A DNA stretch of 64,000 bases. It comes from Culex pipiens pallens. Lineage: Eukaryota; Arthropoda; Insecta; Diptera; Culicidae. Made by a program: the position numbers and the translations under genes. Position 1 is the stretch's first letter; the number at the start of each line of letters is the position of its first letter. The notes under the pieces are model-generated. The model did not search any database. It saw nothing but the letters and a program-made list of their open reading frames with translations, and was not told the DNA's origin. The DNA lies in NCBI RefSeq assembly GCF_016801865.2, contig NC_068938.1:28222240-28286239 (forward strand), given 5' to 3'. Below, piece by piece: positions 32,901-45,700 of this stretch.

Positions 32901-35900
32901 GTTGAATGCATATTTGGGGGGTGCAACACCACCTCCTCTATCTTGCCTCCCCCTGAGGACAATGTGGTTAATGTCGCCCCAGGGACTGGAGCATTGAAAT
33001 TTTGGTTGAGCCGAGTGATGGTGAGACCGTGCTGCAATCGCCACCCCAAAGGGGAGCTGCTGTGACAGGTTCGTCACTGTGACTTGGTTTATTTTATTTT
33101 TTCTTTCTTCGCAGTCGCTTTTCATTTTTTTTTGCTTGTCCAAGTGATTGTGATTATGTATGATATAACATATGTTGGGTGGAATAATTAAACTGTTATG
33201 GTAACCAATCTGCGCTTTTGTTCACTTTTTTTGTTGTTGATTTGGTTTGGTTGGCCGACTGGCTGGCAGGTTGTTGCCTCCTGGTTTTGGTTGGTCGTTC
33301 CAGTGACATCGAAACCTTGGCCTTATTTTGGACGGCTTTTGTTTTTGTGTTGTTTGCAGTGACCAACTTTTGACTGGTATAGGCGAGTGGTTTTCAATCA
33401 TAATAATTAGTGTTAGCTTTTTTATATTGAACATGCCTTACAAGACTGAATGATTTGTCAAGGGTAGGATTTGCTATGAAAACTTTATTTTTAAAATACC
33501 GTAAACCGGGGTGACTTTGATAGGATTTCAATTTGTTTTTTGAATATTTTCCAACAGGAAAGATTTTTCTCAAGATTATTATTTCTAAAACATGTACTGG
33601 GGTACGCCACACCAAGTTCATGCTCTATTTTACTTTATAAGTACGTTCAATGTACCATAACTAAAGTAGCTGATAAAGTTTTAAGAAAAAAAAACCATGT
33701 TTATATTTAGTTAACTAAGTTTTAAGCTATTTAACAAAATACATATTAATTTTAGGTAAAATTGCTAAACCCGAGCAGACGGAAATAACTTGGGAATAAC
33801 ATTTTTTGATATTTGAAAATACTAGGCCAATAACATTTTATGTTATTTATAACAAGATTTGTTATTCGTCGTTATGATTTTTTTGTTATTGGATTGTTAT
33901 TGTAATAACGGACTTATAACATTTTTAGTTATTCTTCGAACAAATCTTTGTTATTATTTTTTGTTATTTTAACAACTAATCCGATCATCCCAATAACTGT
34001 TGGAGTTATTCTTCCATAACAAAAAATGTTATTCCAAAGTTGTTTTGGCTTTCAACCAATATCAGACCAATAACAAATTTTGTTATGATAACATAAACTG
34101 TTATGAAACCCTTATGCAAAAATGGATTTTTCAAGAAGATTCCATAACATTTTCTGTTATTTTAACAGAATTTGTTATTGAAATGCCATGAATTTTGTTA
34201 TTACCGTCTGCCCGGGAATGTCGGAATTTGGCCAGAAATTTGATAGAACTGGTTTTTTTTATAAAACTATTGATTTAAATTGAATTTCATACTGAATTCG
34301 AAGCACGAATCACAAGTTTTCACATTTTACATGAAATTTGTTCAACTGAAATTGCCTATAAATTTGGAGATTTTTTTTAATTGTGTTTCAAAACCACATA
34401 TTATTTATTATTTACAAATTTATTTAACCTTCTCCTAGTGGAAAATTGTCCAAAGAATCCGAAAATGCATTCCGTTTTCCGATTCAAAATCATGTTCATT
34501 GAGAAAATCATGACACTTTGAGAAGTTTAAATTCATGACTTTCATCAACATTTTCTTAACTATAGTTAACTAATTTTTTATTTTTTTCAAAATTTTATGA
34601 AAAAATCTTTTGAGGTACTTCGAACACTTCTCTATCACGGTCAAAATGGTTCTAAACCATTCCGTACGTATTTTAATTGTACTCTTCATTTTGCGGAAAA
34701 ATCGCAAATCTATCACAGTCACCCCGGGTTTTACGGTACATTCTTTTGTTGCACTTGATTTATATTGCATAAGACTTTTATATTTTTTATATTCAAAACT
34801 TTTTTTTCGTAAAAATCACGATAACTCATGATGGTTACACACAAACCCCTTATGTTTGAATGATAAAAAATTTGTAATTGTTTGCTCTACAATTTTGTAG
34901 AACATTGATACATTCTTAAAATTACCCTGGCAAGTTATAAAAAAAACACGTTTTTTTAAATGAAGAATTTTTTTTCTAAATTGAAAATCATGTATGAAAT
35001 TGAAACGCCTGACAAATAAAAATGTAATGATTTTGTCATCGCAAACTGTCATTGAAAACATCCAACTGCACCTTGCACCATCTTGATTTATAAAGTGCCA
35101 AATTTATGATTCATTTATTCGGCGTTGTCAATCCAACAAACATTCCACAACTCAACAGTGTTGGAACCATTGCACTGCAATCGTTTATTATTAATGACCG
35201 TCATTAAAAACGCTGCCACCGAGCAGACCCTTTTGACTTACTACCGCGATGCCATCTTCACAGAGCTGTTGACACACCCATCTGTGCCCCCCACAATCTG
35301 GCCTCCGTCATCTCTCAATTTTGGCGGGGATACCGTACAATTAAATGCATTTCGTGCCTGGGAAATTTGATGAACCTACCCCTCATCCAACCCCCGACAC
35401 CTACTAACCGACATATCCATTACGGCATCGACCGTTTTGTACCGGGTACTTGTACTAACTTGATCTTATTATTACTGTTATTATTGCCTGATTTAACGGC
35501 GTCGCACTACGTTACCCAACAGCTACACCACGCTCGAAACGGTCCCGCGCAACCAGACCGTCCAAGTGCTGACCAGGGAGTGGTGCCTGGAGATCCCGCC
35601 TCGCTGCACGTCCTACCGACCCGAGATCAAGGAAGTCTACGTGAAACAGGTTTGTTGGTTTTTTTTTTGTATGTTTTACAGCGCAGAGATCAGCTGTGCC
35701 ACCATGTGATTAAAACTGGGCCTTTCTGCAACTAAGTTCTCTGGGTTGATCCCGTTTAACCCTCTGCTGACCAATGGGAAATATTGAACTTTTCTGGGCG
35801 GAACAGATTTGTCAAAAAATAAAATTCTAAAATTGAAGCTTCTTTGACCCTTGACTTTGACTTTGATCGAAGAATCATTCAATAAATGTATTGTTTTACT

Positions 35901-38900
35901 CAAAATATTTACTGTAAATTAACTCGCCTCGATTGTTCAATAAATGAAATTGATTTCAAGGGAAAAAACTCGTATTTTTGCATTTTTCAAATTTTGTTAC
36001 TCCCTAGCTCTGCAGACTCCTTCAGAAAGTTGGTAAACGAAATACTGAAAACCCGGTGATCCTATCGGGTTGCAAGTTGTTAAGTTGGTCACACATCAAA
36101 TCCAGGAAAAGCATTTCAAAATGACTTAACTAGCTTTCGAGTGATTTATTGATGTTTTGAAAAAAAAAATGAAACTATAAAATTTCTTTTTTTAAATGTG
36201 TATTTTTGTAAGTCTTTTTTTGACTACTCAAAAAAATAAATCTTGGTCATTCACTGATCACGTAATCATGCCACGCCACCTCTCAACAGTCTTGCTTGAA
36301 GAACGTTCGGGTGGACCTCAGTAATTAAAGGATTAGCGCTGCTGGCATCTATCACGAGACAACTGTGGCGCTGCAGGCAATAATTCCAGTAGCGAAATAT
36401 ATTTTCGCGCTTGGACCGCCTCCCCTTGACTGACATTTTGAGCGAACCGGGCGTTGCGTAGCCTGTCACTCTGTGGCTACGGATTTTTGACAAATTAATT
36501 GAAATTGATTGAAACCGATGTTGGACATGATGTTTTCAGCGGAGGGAGATTAAGGTGGCGAAATGAGACCAGTTGTCTTATTTCATTCATAACCCAATTG
36601 ATTATGCTAATTGAGTGGATTCGCTGTTTTTTTCAATTTCAATTTAAACTAGGAAAAAATGCGCTTACCAATTTTTAAACAAATCACTTAAGTTACTAAT
36701 GCAGACCATTGACAAAAAAAAACGAAGATTTCTCAAAATCCAATTGATTATTTCCTGAGATCACTGACCCTTTTTCAAATTCTCAACATATCTTCAGCCA
36801 TAATCACCGAATTAGGGAACAATTATATCTATTTTATTCAAATAACCCCAGTTCAACTCGGCGCTCAGCGCCCTCTGGTAAAACACATCCCAACCTCAAA
36901 TTACTTCCCAAAGGATTATCTAGTTCCAAACACACCTCACGTTCCACCAACCCAGTGATCATTAAAACACCTAACGAAAAAGGCAACCAAATAAAACGAA
37001 TAGTTCAATAACGATTATCGAATCGCATGTTTAACGAGTGTCTTTCACTCGTGCTACTCCTAAACAAAACAAAACAATGTTCTAACCAATTAGAATGCTT
37101 TTGCCTTCGAGTCAGCGAGCTCTCTTCATTTAAATTCGATTTTACGACTCGCAGCTCGTTTGGCCACTTGGAATTCAACTCCCAGCAGGATAAAGATCCA
37201 TGTCCGTCCTTTGTTCTGGACTCGCGCAATCCGGTCGTTAAGTTATTCATAACTGAGAGTTTCTCATGATCTTCTTAGCCAGTCTCTTCAACTCTTCAAC
37301 CCTCTTTATGGTTTGACTTGATTGAAATCATCCGTTCCTAACTGCTGCGTCAATTCATATTCTGCGAGGGAGTCCCCGAATGTCATATTTGAGATGTTAT
37401 GTGAAATCAAAACGAGCTCATTTGGCGAGAAAACGAAAATGATGATAATGGACAGTTGTTTTGCTGGTTCTGGCCGGAAGTTGTCCGCCTTCGACTTGTT
37501 GCGTCTCAGTTATCAATGGTTGCATTTTTCTGGGTAGAACAATTTTGGTGACTTTTTATCAGATTGAGTGGTGACAAATGTGCATGTAGCTGTCGCTTGC
37601 TTCCACGAATTTGACTTGCGAAAGAAATGGCAAACCATTCACAATCGCAAGAAAGGAAGGACCTAAATGGCCGCGGTCAACAACTGTGATTTATTGTGTG
37701 CGCGATAAAGCAGCCGTAAAAACTGTTAATGTAGCGATTTACGATTATGTGCACATTACTTGAATTGAAAATTGCATGTTGCTTGGTGATCGGCTATTGG
37801 ACAAGTTTTCATCGGGTGTTGATTTAAGCAAAGTTTTATAAAACTGTAAAAAAACAAACTTTCGCAGATTTTCCCTTCTATTAGATCTATTAGATTTAGT
37901 GAAAAAGTTAAGTTTCTAAAGTTTCCTAAAACAAAGTGCTATTTTTTATGTAATTTTTCTGATGTTTGTATACTTTAGAACCGGACTACAGTACTGTTTG
38001 TTCCATTAGACGATTTCTTCCACCTCACTCAAAATTTTATTTTTTAATGTCTCAAAAACTACCGAATTTTTTTTGGACCACTTAACAAAATCACACCCCA
38101 TATCTCATCAAAATTCGTCCAGTACAGAAAAATGCCAGCACTTTCATTTTTTAGAGAGCGATTTTATTTATTTTTGTCCTAGTACAAATGTAAATAAACG
38201 TAATTTTCGGTGTCAAAATCTGGCCAAATGTCAATGAATTTATGAATATATTTTCATTCTTAAAATTTACGTCTTTTTGCAATCTTAAAAGCTCTAAAAT
38301 TTAAAAATTGGAAAAAAAGTTTAAGTCTCTTTAATTAAAAAGGTCCATAGGTTGAATTACTTATGTTTTAAAGACATTTTTAAATAAAATTCTAGAAAGG
38401 AATGCCTTTGAATGAAAAACGTTGCACAATATATTTTTACAATCAATGTTGTATGATTTTTAATGAAAATTATACCCAAAAATTCCCCCTGATTTTTTGG
38501 AAAGAGTTTGGAGGGAAAATTTGCATTGGCCTTAGGCTCAAACAAATTTTAATTAAAGATTCATCCCTCGGCTCTGGTTCTTTTAAAAATATATGAACAA
38601 AATTCAAATTTCAAGCCCAACAATTAAAATTTAGAAGTAAAATGAATCAAAAATTAAAATTATAACAATTTGTGAAAAATCAATGAATTTAAGCTAGAAA
38701 TTGTTTTTAGTTTTGTGTATTTTTACGATTTCCGGTCCAAAAATTTTAAATTTAGAAAAAGAGTGAAGGGCCCAATTTGTTGAGAAATACAATAATAATC
38801 GTTTTTCAATTACAATTACAATTACAAATTACAATCAATTGTATAAGCTTTTAAAATAAAGTAATAACAACATTTTACCCACTGCCCAGAATAAAACATA

Positions 38901-41900
38901 GTTTAAAATTTTCACCGGCTTTATTTATTTTTCCAATTCAAGGATGAAGTCTCAAATTATTTTCTGAAATATTTTTCATAATTTTCTATTTATTCTGATG
39001 TGAGTGTGGCTATCAATCATTTAAGAGAAAAATTTAAAATTCAAACATATGGATTATTTCTATCAATTATATTCTTCCTACAGTTACTTCCTTGACCTGA
39101 TAAAAAGTTGTAAACTAACAGGTTATCGTTATAAATAAATGCACAAATTACAAACATATTTTAAAATTTTTTTTTCAAATAAATTTTTTTAGATGTTTTT
39201 TTGAGGTATTCCATTATTTCAAACAAGAGCAGATCCTTAAATGGGAACAAAAGTATTGATTTTTTAAAGAATATTTGGCATCTAAATAATGTAATTGAAA
39301 AGTTTTCTTTTCTTTTTAGTAACACTTTTGAGAGATTTTCCATTTTTTGAAATGTGAGCGGTTTTTTCCAATAAGTAGTTTTATGAGATAAATCTTGAAT
39401 TTAAATTTATTTTAATGAATAATATTTTCTATGGAAAAAAATATTACTTCGGTATTTATTTTGATAAAATTGTTCATTCTACTTAAAAAGAGCTGTTATA
39501 GCAGTGTTATATGTTTATGAGAATAAATAATAATTAACAATTAGAATATTGATTTGTTCTCGAATATTTTTTTTTTCATTCTTTCAAAACAGATTTTTCG
39601 ATAATTATAAGAGAAAAAAATCTTAACTCATTTTAAAATCAATTTTTTTAATGATTTTTTTGTGAATTTATCCATTCTTTCAAACATGAGCAGTTATTTG
39701 AATAGTTTCAGGAGTAATTTCAGAATTCTTAGCATCTTGTCTCTTTCATATTTTTGTAAAAATAAATGCTACATACATAATTTTTTTTTCTTAAATCTTT
39801 ACGTCAATTTCTTCAATATTATTATTTTCAAAACTAGTATTTTTTGTTTGACTTAAAAAATAATTTTATGAACTTTCATTTATTTCAAACAAATATATTA
39901 ACAAAGTGTTTGCCATCGAACAATAAAAAAAATTATCCATATAAACCATCTATATATTAATTAACATAACATTGTTCATTGATTGTAAAAAAATGTTACT
40001 TTATTTATTTTTACTAAAACCCTTGTAGAACTAATAAATAATGCTCAATCAAAAAAAAAAACAATTTCGACCTAATGGTTTTCGGCCTATTGTTTATTTT
40101 TTAACCGTTCATTTGACCTATTTTTCATTTGATCATTTCGACTTTTTGACACATATTTTTTTATTTGTTTGTAATTCCAAGTCAAATGTTAATAAATATT
40201 TAAAAACATTTCGTCCTATCCACTTATATCTGATAATTGCTAAGAATATTTTATTTTTAAATCAAGTATTAAATTAATGAAAAGATACAAATTTGCAATT
40301 CGATGCCCTCTTGTGCTCTTTTTTTCTATCTCGATAAGAATTCTAGCAAGCAAAAGACCACACCGGTATCGAACTGTAATATAAACAATTCTCTAACGTC
40401 TTCTTCCTGATTAACTGATAAAGAACAGAAATATTTACTAAATAATTTATCATTATAAAATAATATCAAATATAAAAAATTCTATTTCACTTCCCAGAAC
40501 GTCACAAAAACCCGTAAAATCGAGTACTGCTGTGAGGGCTACGAGGAACAGCCCCGAAATTCGTCATCCGAGGAAGCAAGCCCCAACGGCCTCGCCTGTC
40601 GCCCAATCTGCCGGGGTGGCTGCGGCCGCGGCCAGTGCACCGCTCCCAACGTGTGCAGCTGCGAGGCCGGCATCACGGGCAAACACTGCAACCAACGTGA
40701 GTACCATAACTGTGTGTGTAGATTTTTAAGGCCATTAGATGTTTCCGCTTTTCTAACCCGTTTTATTGAAAGATCGTAAAATTTTAATCTTTGCTTGAGG
40801 TAATAAACTGGAGTTTTGTTCTTTGTTACAACAGGATGTCGGAACGGAACCTGGGGTGAGAACTGCAAACAGCGCTGCCACTGCCAGAACTACTCGCTGT
40901 GTGAGGGCAAAACTGGCCATTGTCGATGCTCCGATGGGTGGATTGGGACGCAGTGAGTTTTTGGAGGTGATCGTAACTTCGAGAACATTATGATTTAAAA
41001 AAATATGTCTTTTCAGCTGTGAATCACCCTGTCCAGCGGGCTACTACGGAACTATGTGCAAGTCCAGCTGTAACTGTAACACTACCCGGTGTCACCACGT
41101 TACTGGGAAGTGTCTGGCCGACGAAGGGTTGGTCATGTTTGACAACATTACTCGGATATTGGAGAACAATTACTCCGGAGAGAGTACAGAGCGGATATCT
41201 GCGGAGCAGTGGATTAAGGTTGAATCTAGTTCAACCACCACAACAACTTCAACCGCATCAACAACCACCCTGGAGACTAGTTCAACACCGATCAACTCCA
41301 CGTACGCCGAATCCTACCAGGAATATCTCCCCTCAAACGCTACCGTCAGTATGGTCCCACTGGAGAACCTCACCTCGACCACGGAAGAACCCAGCAATGA
41401 AACGGTGTACGAAATCATTGCGTCCACAACCAAGCTCGAAATCACCTTCATCGATACTTCCGTTGGCAAGGTTGAGTCTCAAAACCCAGAATCAACCACC
41501 GCCAAACGACCGAAGGTGATCTACCTGGCAACGCAGGGTCAATCGGACCTGGTAGAACTAATCGACGCCAAGGAATCTCCCGCGGAAGAATCACAAGTGG
41601 ACAACCGACAAGCTGTGGCGACCATCTCCTGTCTCATCCTAACATTGGCCCTGCTTCTGTCGGTGGTGGCCTACATGAAGAATCTCAACCGGAAGCAGAA
41701 GCAGCCGCAGCATCAGGAACAAAGTGTAGACAGTGGCCGCGGTAGCATCAGTAGAGGTCCGGACAGTCCGAGGATTCTGGAACCGCTGCCGGATTTGCCC
41801 AAGGTGACCTACACGAAGGTGAAGGCGAAGAATCAACGCAGTGGCAGTACTCAGCTGGGTAAGGGTTCAGAATGATGCTTAGAAAATAGAATAAATTAAT

Positions 41901-42182
41901 TCCTACTCGTTCCCAGAACACTACGACGTCCCGGTAAACAACTCCTCGGTGCACAAGAGCTCGCCGTACAACTACAACTTCACGCTCAGCAAACCCCCCG
42001 CGCAGGCTCGAAAGTACAGTCTGGAGCACATCTACGACGAGATCCAATACCCGCCGTACTCCGATCTGGACGGAATCGGTGGAGGTCCCAACGCGTCGTC
42101 GGATCACTTCTCGCGGTCCATTCTGGCGGCGGACGACAAAATGACACCGGTCAAGGTGATCGACGAGATTAAGGGGAAGTGA
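29986..42182 (+). CDS. NimA: NimA-like phagocytic receptor (EMI, NIM, EGF, transmembrane)
   Basis: Six exons join in frame: 29986-30167, 35523-35649, 40498-40696, 40835-40952, 41017-41858 and 41917-42182, giving 577 residues. In order: a basic N-terminus with a hydrophobic signal core (about 22-36); an EMI domain (about 56-118) with its CCEGY end; one NIM repeat (137-167, C-x-PIC...C...C.C); two EGF-like repeats (171-241, including CRCSDGWIGTHC); a Ser/Thr-rich stalk with several N-glycosylation sites; a transmembrane helix (about 408-429); and a cytoplasmic tail of about 148 residues. The tail has YDVP (492-495) and YDEI/YSDL (529-540), likely phosphotyrosine sites. This order matches Drosophila NimA and the Draper/MEGF10-type engulfment receptors; with a single NIM repeat NimA fits best. 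The expected role is binding and uptake of particles by hemocytes. All junctions have GT-AG ends. Confidence 0.88.
30168..31244 (+). other. First intron of the NimA-like gene, 5' part
   Basis: AT-rich sequence after a strong GTGAGT donor. I see no exon, repeat boundary or supported reading frame. Confidence 0.35.
31245..31352. repeat. F2-family fragment, reverse orientation
   Basis: The complement of this stretch follows the outer 110 bases of the F2 arm (the 'ttctccgccaa' start, 'gtgaaactttgtcc' and 'aatccgaggttca' blocks) with about 15 percent differences. Confidence 0.6.
31639..32330. repeat. F2-family half element carrying a small insertion
   Basis: It follows one F2 arm from 'ttctccgccaactcac' to 'acgattttacgaaaa'. 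The arm is interrupted at 31837-32016 by a 180-base block that recurs at 32620-32798. The opposite arm is missing. Confidence 0.6.
31837..32016 (+). repeat. 180-bp direct repeat, copy 1
   Basis: This block is nearly identical to 32620-32798 (one substitution and one base in a T run). It begins GAGTTTGCTCACCCC and ends TTAATAAACTTGA. It interrupts an F2 arm, so it moved in as a unit. It looks like a 5'-truncated copy of the longer version ending at 32798. Confidence 0.75.
32465..32798 (+). repeat. Longer copy of the 180-bp repeat with GC-rich 5' extension
   Basis: The last 179 bases (32620-32798) match copy 1. The 155 bases before it (about 32465-32619) are GC-richer than the intron and end with AAATAAACACC-type sequence. 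A common 3' end with different 5' ends suggests a retroposed RNA or an LTR-derived fragment. No target duplication is clear. Confidence 0.5.
32799..33498 (+). other. Mixed-composition intronic stretch
   Basis: Positions 32860-33110 are GC-rich with short C and G runs and form no long reading frame with a recognisable product. They might hold intronic regulatory DNA. The rest is unremarkable. Confidence 0.3.
33499..34736. mobile_element. TA-flanked element with nested foldback insertion
   Basis: The termini CCGTAAACCGGGGTGACTTT and GTCACCCCGGGTTTTACGG are inverted repeats, with TA on both sides (33497-33498 and 34737-34738). The interior is AT-rich and non-coding. The second element at 33770-34216 lies inside it. 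Confidence 0.7.
33770..34216. mobile_element. 447-bp inverted-repeat element rich in GTTATT
   Basis: The termini CCCGAGCAGACGGAAATAAC and GTTATTACCGTCTGCCCGGG are inverted repeats. Between them GTTATT and AATAAC recur many times in both orientations, so most of the element can fold on itself. No clear target duplication was found. Confidence 0.65.
34790..35060. repeat. F2-family inner-arm fragment
   Basis: It resembles the inner part of the right F2 arm at 59500-59640: 'cacgataactc', 'caaaccccttatg', 'gctctacaattttgtagaac' and 'ttaccctg' blocks in the same order, moderately diverged. Confidence 0.5.
35061..35522 (+). other. End of NimA intron 1
   Basis: Mixed-composition sequence leading to the acceptor at 35521-35522. 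The polypyrimidine tract is weak and the T-rich part sits 35-60 bases upstream. Phase and homology of the following exon fix the junction. Confidence 0.4.
35650..40497 (+). other. Second intron of the NimA-like gene
   Basis: 4.8 kb of mostly AT-rich sequence. Less AT-rich patches at 36250-36490 and 36840-37660 show no supported exon and could be regulatory. Between 38200 and 40490 the sequence is very AT-rich and featureless. Confidence 0.35.
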
Positions 42183-42210
42183 AAGTTGAAGGTTATTTAT
42201 ACGTAAATGT

Positions 42211-42216
42211 AATAAA
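42211..42216 (+). terminator. Polyadenylation signal of the NimA-like gene
   Basis: AATAAA lies 28 bases after the TGA stop codon (42180-42182), giving a very short 3' untranslated region. Confidence 0.7.
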
Positions 42217-42735
42217 TGAATGTAATTTGTAGAAAATTGTATTACTCATGTAATGATCACCTCTCCTGAGTTCAATCGTTTAGGTATGACTGATGAATTG
42301 ATTTAAATTCAATAGAACGTCAACTGTCAGTCTATTAACATGAGAGATTAATGCTCCAACTAGAATTCCAAGAATAAACGCCTCTTAGCTCTCTCGACGG
42401 GAGCACTTGCATCCGTCTTCATGTACACCCAAACGAGAAAAGTCAGATTTTTTCTTCAAGCATGTATACTCAACAAGCGATGATCGCATCACTTGTCAGA
42501 ACACTTCCATTTGGGTGTAATGATTAGATGAATATATCAACGTCTGAATAGCTAAAAAAAAGAGCGTTTGAACCGCCTCCAGCGGCCCAGAACACTTCTG
42601 TAAAGTGCGATAATAGTATAATTGTGCCCCGAGGGAAGAATACTTCTTCAACTCGTCGTCAGTTTCAAGTTTACTCTCGCGATAAACGTTCCACTTAATC
42701 CGTACTGTGCAGTCGACCGGAGAGGATCGTTCAAA
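42217..42735 (+). promoter_or_regulatory. NimA-NimB intergenic region with NimB promoter
   Basis: Only about 450 bases separate the NimA polyadenylation signal from a TCAGTT initiator-like site at 42659-42664, 72-77 bases before the NimB start codon. A GATAA motif lies at 42609-42613; GATA factors drive hemocyte genes in insects, so it is a plausible but unproven site. No TATA box is at the usual distance. Confidence 0.4.
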
Positions 42736-45700
42736 ATGTCCGGAAAGTACTCGGCGTTGATTCTTGCAATCTGTGGAGCAGCTGTTTTAGCACAGGATGG
42801 AGGCGTCAAATCTTGGCGCAAGGGCGGTTCCGCGTCCCACGGCCACATGGTCATGAACCAGACCGTGGTCGAGGATCAACCGGGTTCCACCATGGTAAAC
42901 CTTCACCGCGGCAACGATTCCCAAAGTGCGCTGGACCAGTTCATGAACAAAACCAAAACCGCCATCCCAACCGGGGTCTGCTTCGAGGAGATCCCCACGA
43001 TCAGCCTGGTCAAGCCGAACAACGGACTCATCCCGGCCGGCAACGGATCCGATCCGTCGCTGAGTCGCGTCCAGGTTTGCTGCAAGGGCTTCGAACGGAA
43101 CGTGCACAACTTCCGCAAGTGTGATCCGATCTGCGAGCAGCCCTGCTTCAACGGGCTGTGCGTTGGTCCGAACACCTGCAGCTGCTATCCGGACTTTGTG
43201 CAGAACCGCGAGGGCAAGTGCGTGCCAACCTGCCCGATCGGATGTGACAACGGCGTGTGTGATCTGGACCTGAGGCGGTGCATCTGCAAGGAGGGATTCG
43301 AGCTGGATAAGAGTGGTCAGTTTTGCGTGCCCGGATGTAAGGGAGGTTGCGGAGTGGGGCGATGTGTGGCGGTGAACACTTGCGTTTGTGACGACGGTTA
43401 CACGCCGGACGAGGATGGACTGTGTGTGCCCAAGTGCGAAGGAGGTTGCGGAGCTGGAGATTGCATTGCACCAGGGGTTTGTCAGTGCCGGCCGGGTTAC
43501 GAGAAGGGTGACGAGGGATGCGAGCCGATATGTTCTAAGTGAGTTGGTTTTTGAATTTTATAAGTTTGAAAGACAACGATGCGACAAACTTGACATAAAT
43601 CATTGATTACCATCAAATTTGGCGAATCAAGACTACAGTCAAGAATTAGGAATACAGTCTATACTCGATTAATCGAAGTTCGATTATCCGAAGGTATGTT
43701 AGGAGTTTCGAATCAAGTACAAAAAGTTGTTTTTTTTTTTCATTTTTTTCTTTTTGCGATTTTTACGATGAATTCTAGGTCTGCGACCCCATTTTAGACA
43801 CATTTAAGAAGTTGATTTCCAAATTATTTTTCTCATCATTTTTTTCATCACTATTATTTTCAATTCCATCTTGAATATAATATATATAAATTTATTTAAA
43901 CATTTGGGGTAATGTCTAAGCTCAACAATTTAAATACAAGACAACGAAAAACAAAATATCTTGTAAAAAAATTGCAACAACAAAAAATAAAACAGAGGAT
44001 TAAATTTTTATTATTTTTTTTTATTTTCCGCAATTTTTGCACTATTTAACACTGGAACGCCCAACGCATGTCCAACTTACACGGACGCCCAAGCCTCCAA
44101 AAAAAGGTGGAACGGTAACTTCAACTCGCTGGTTCTCGGGCATTACTCAACCAATCGGGACGATTCTTGTTTCCAGTGATTTGTAAGAATGTCTAGATGA
44201 TTCTAAAATTTTGCAGAACTTGATTTGAACAAATCTGTAATTTCTGCGACCGAAAACATCGTTCCACCTTTTTTAAAAGACTGCCTCCGTGGAATTTTCG
44301 GCGTTTTTTTTTACACACCAAAAAATAAGTTGGAACGATGTTTTTGATCGCAAAAATTAGAGATTTCATCAAATTAAGTTCTGCAAAGTTCTAGAATCAT
44401 CTAGACATCCTAACAAATCACTGGAAAGAAGAATCATCTTGATTGGTTGAGTTATGTCCGAGAACCAGCGAGTTGAAGTTACCGTTCCAACTTTTTTGAA
44501 GCCTTGGGCGTTGGAATGTTAAATATATTATTTTTGAAATATATTGCACTGAATAAATACTTTCATGTCATATTTTTTTCAAATACCTACTTGAACTAAC
44601 ATTATCATTTAGTAAAAATTTGAATATTGAGATATTGAAGACATGCTTTTAAATTAATTGAACTCATTTAATTGGGTTATCGCTTTGAATTTTGAGATAT
44701 TGAAGGAATACTGATGTGATGTTTTTCGACTAATGTGATTTTGCTAAAAATATTGCACTAAATAAATATTTTCATTTAGGGGAAATATACCCATTTTAAT
44801 CATCCTAAGCCGTTCCAGCAATTCTCATCACTTTTGTTGTTTTCCGCTATTAAATCAACATTTCCAGATGTATCAACAATGGAGAGTTGCTTGCTCACTT
44901 TTATTTGAGCTATTTATTACTTTGGAGCAGTCAAAAACACTTAATGAAAGCTGTAATTCACGATCAAAGTGCTGATAGGCCGATAGTAGAAATAGGCTGA
45001 GAAAGGGTATAGCAGGGTGGCCATCTCGGGAAAAAACCGGGAAAACCTGGAAAAACTCGGGATTTTTATCCACCGAGAGAAAACCGGGAAAAACTCGGGA
45101 ATTCGACTGAAAAACCGGGAAAATATTTTAAGTTTATTTAAATTTTGACAAAAGCCCCTCTTTAATGTATTCAATATGTTCTTTTCTCAAATAGAATATT
45201 ATTCCTGTTATTCAAAATGAAGAATTCGAAAACAAGCATTTTTTTCCTCTACAGCAGCGGACCTGGGGTACATTTACCCCTGTGGGTACCATGAGCGGTC
45301 TCAGGGAGTCCAGAAAAAACCCCTCAAACGAAATATTTAAGAGAAAAAAAAAATAAATTGATTTGATGCCAAAGCTAACAACCATATTTAAGGTGCAGTG
45401 ACCAATCAGAAAATGTTTATAAAATATTTGAATGATAAACCTATAATTTGCATTCGTTAAGAAATTTTAAGAATTTAAAATAAAGTGCACCGTTTTAGAG
45501 TTTTTTCTTTTTGTTTTTTTCTACGAATATTTGTTTCAAATTTGTAAATTGTGCCAACTACCATTTAATTTAAAGCATTCGAAATATTTGTAAAAATAAT
45601 CATATGTTTCATAATTTGGATATTGTTAATTCGACCTTTCTTTGCTAAAATATTAGTTTTGCATAAAATTTAAAGCAGGATTTTTTTTAATTTAAAGATT

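Noticed and set aside
33130..33430. Possible gene in NimA intron 1
   Set aside because: Open frames are short, have no signal, domain or splice partner, and look like composition effects.
41054..41875. 273-codon open frame as a separate gene
   Set aside because: It is the interior of NimA exon 5 read from an internal methionine, running past the splice donor into intron.
42622..42735. Upstream start of the NimB-like protein at 42622
   Set aside because: It would add 38 residues before a clear signal peptide; the ATG at 42736 puts that signal at the N-terminus.
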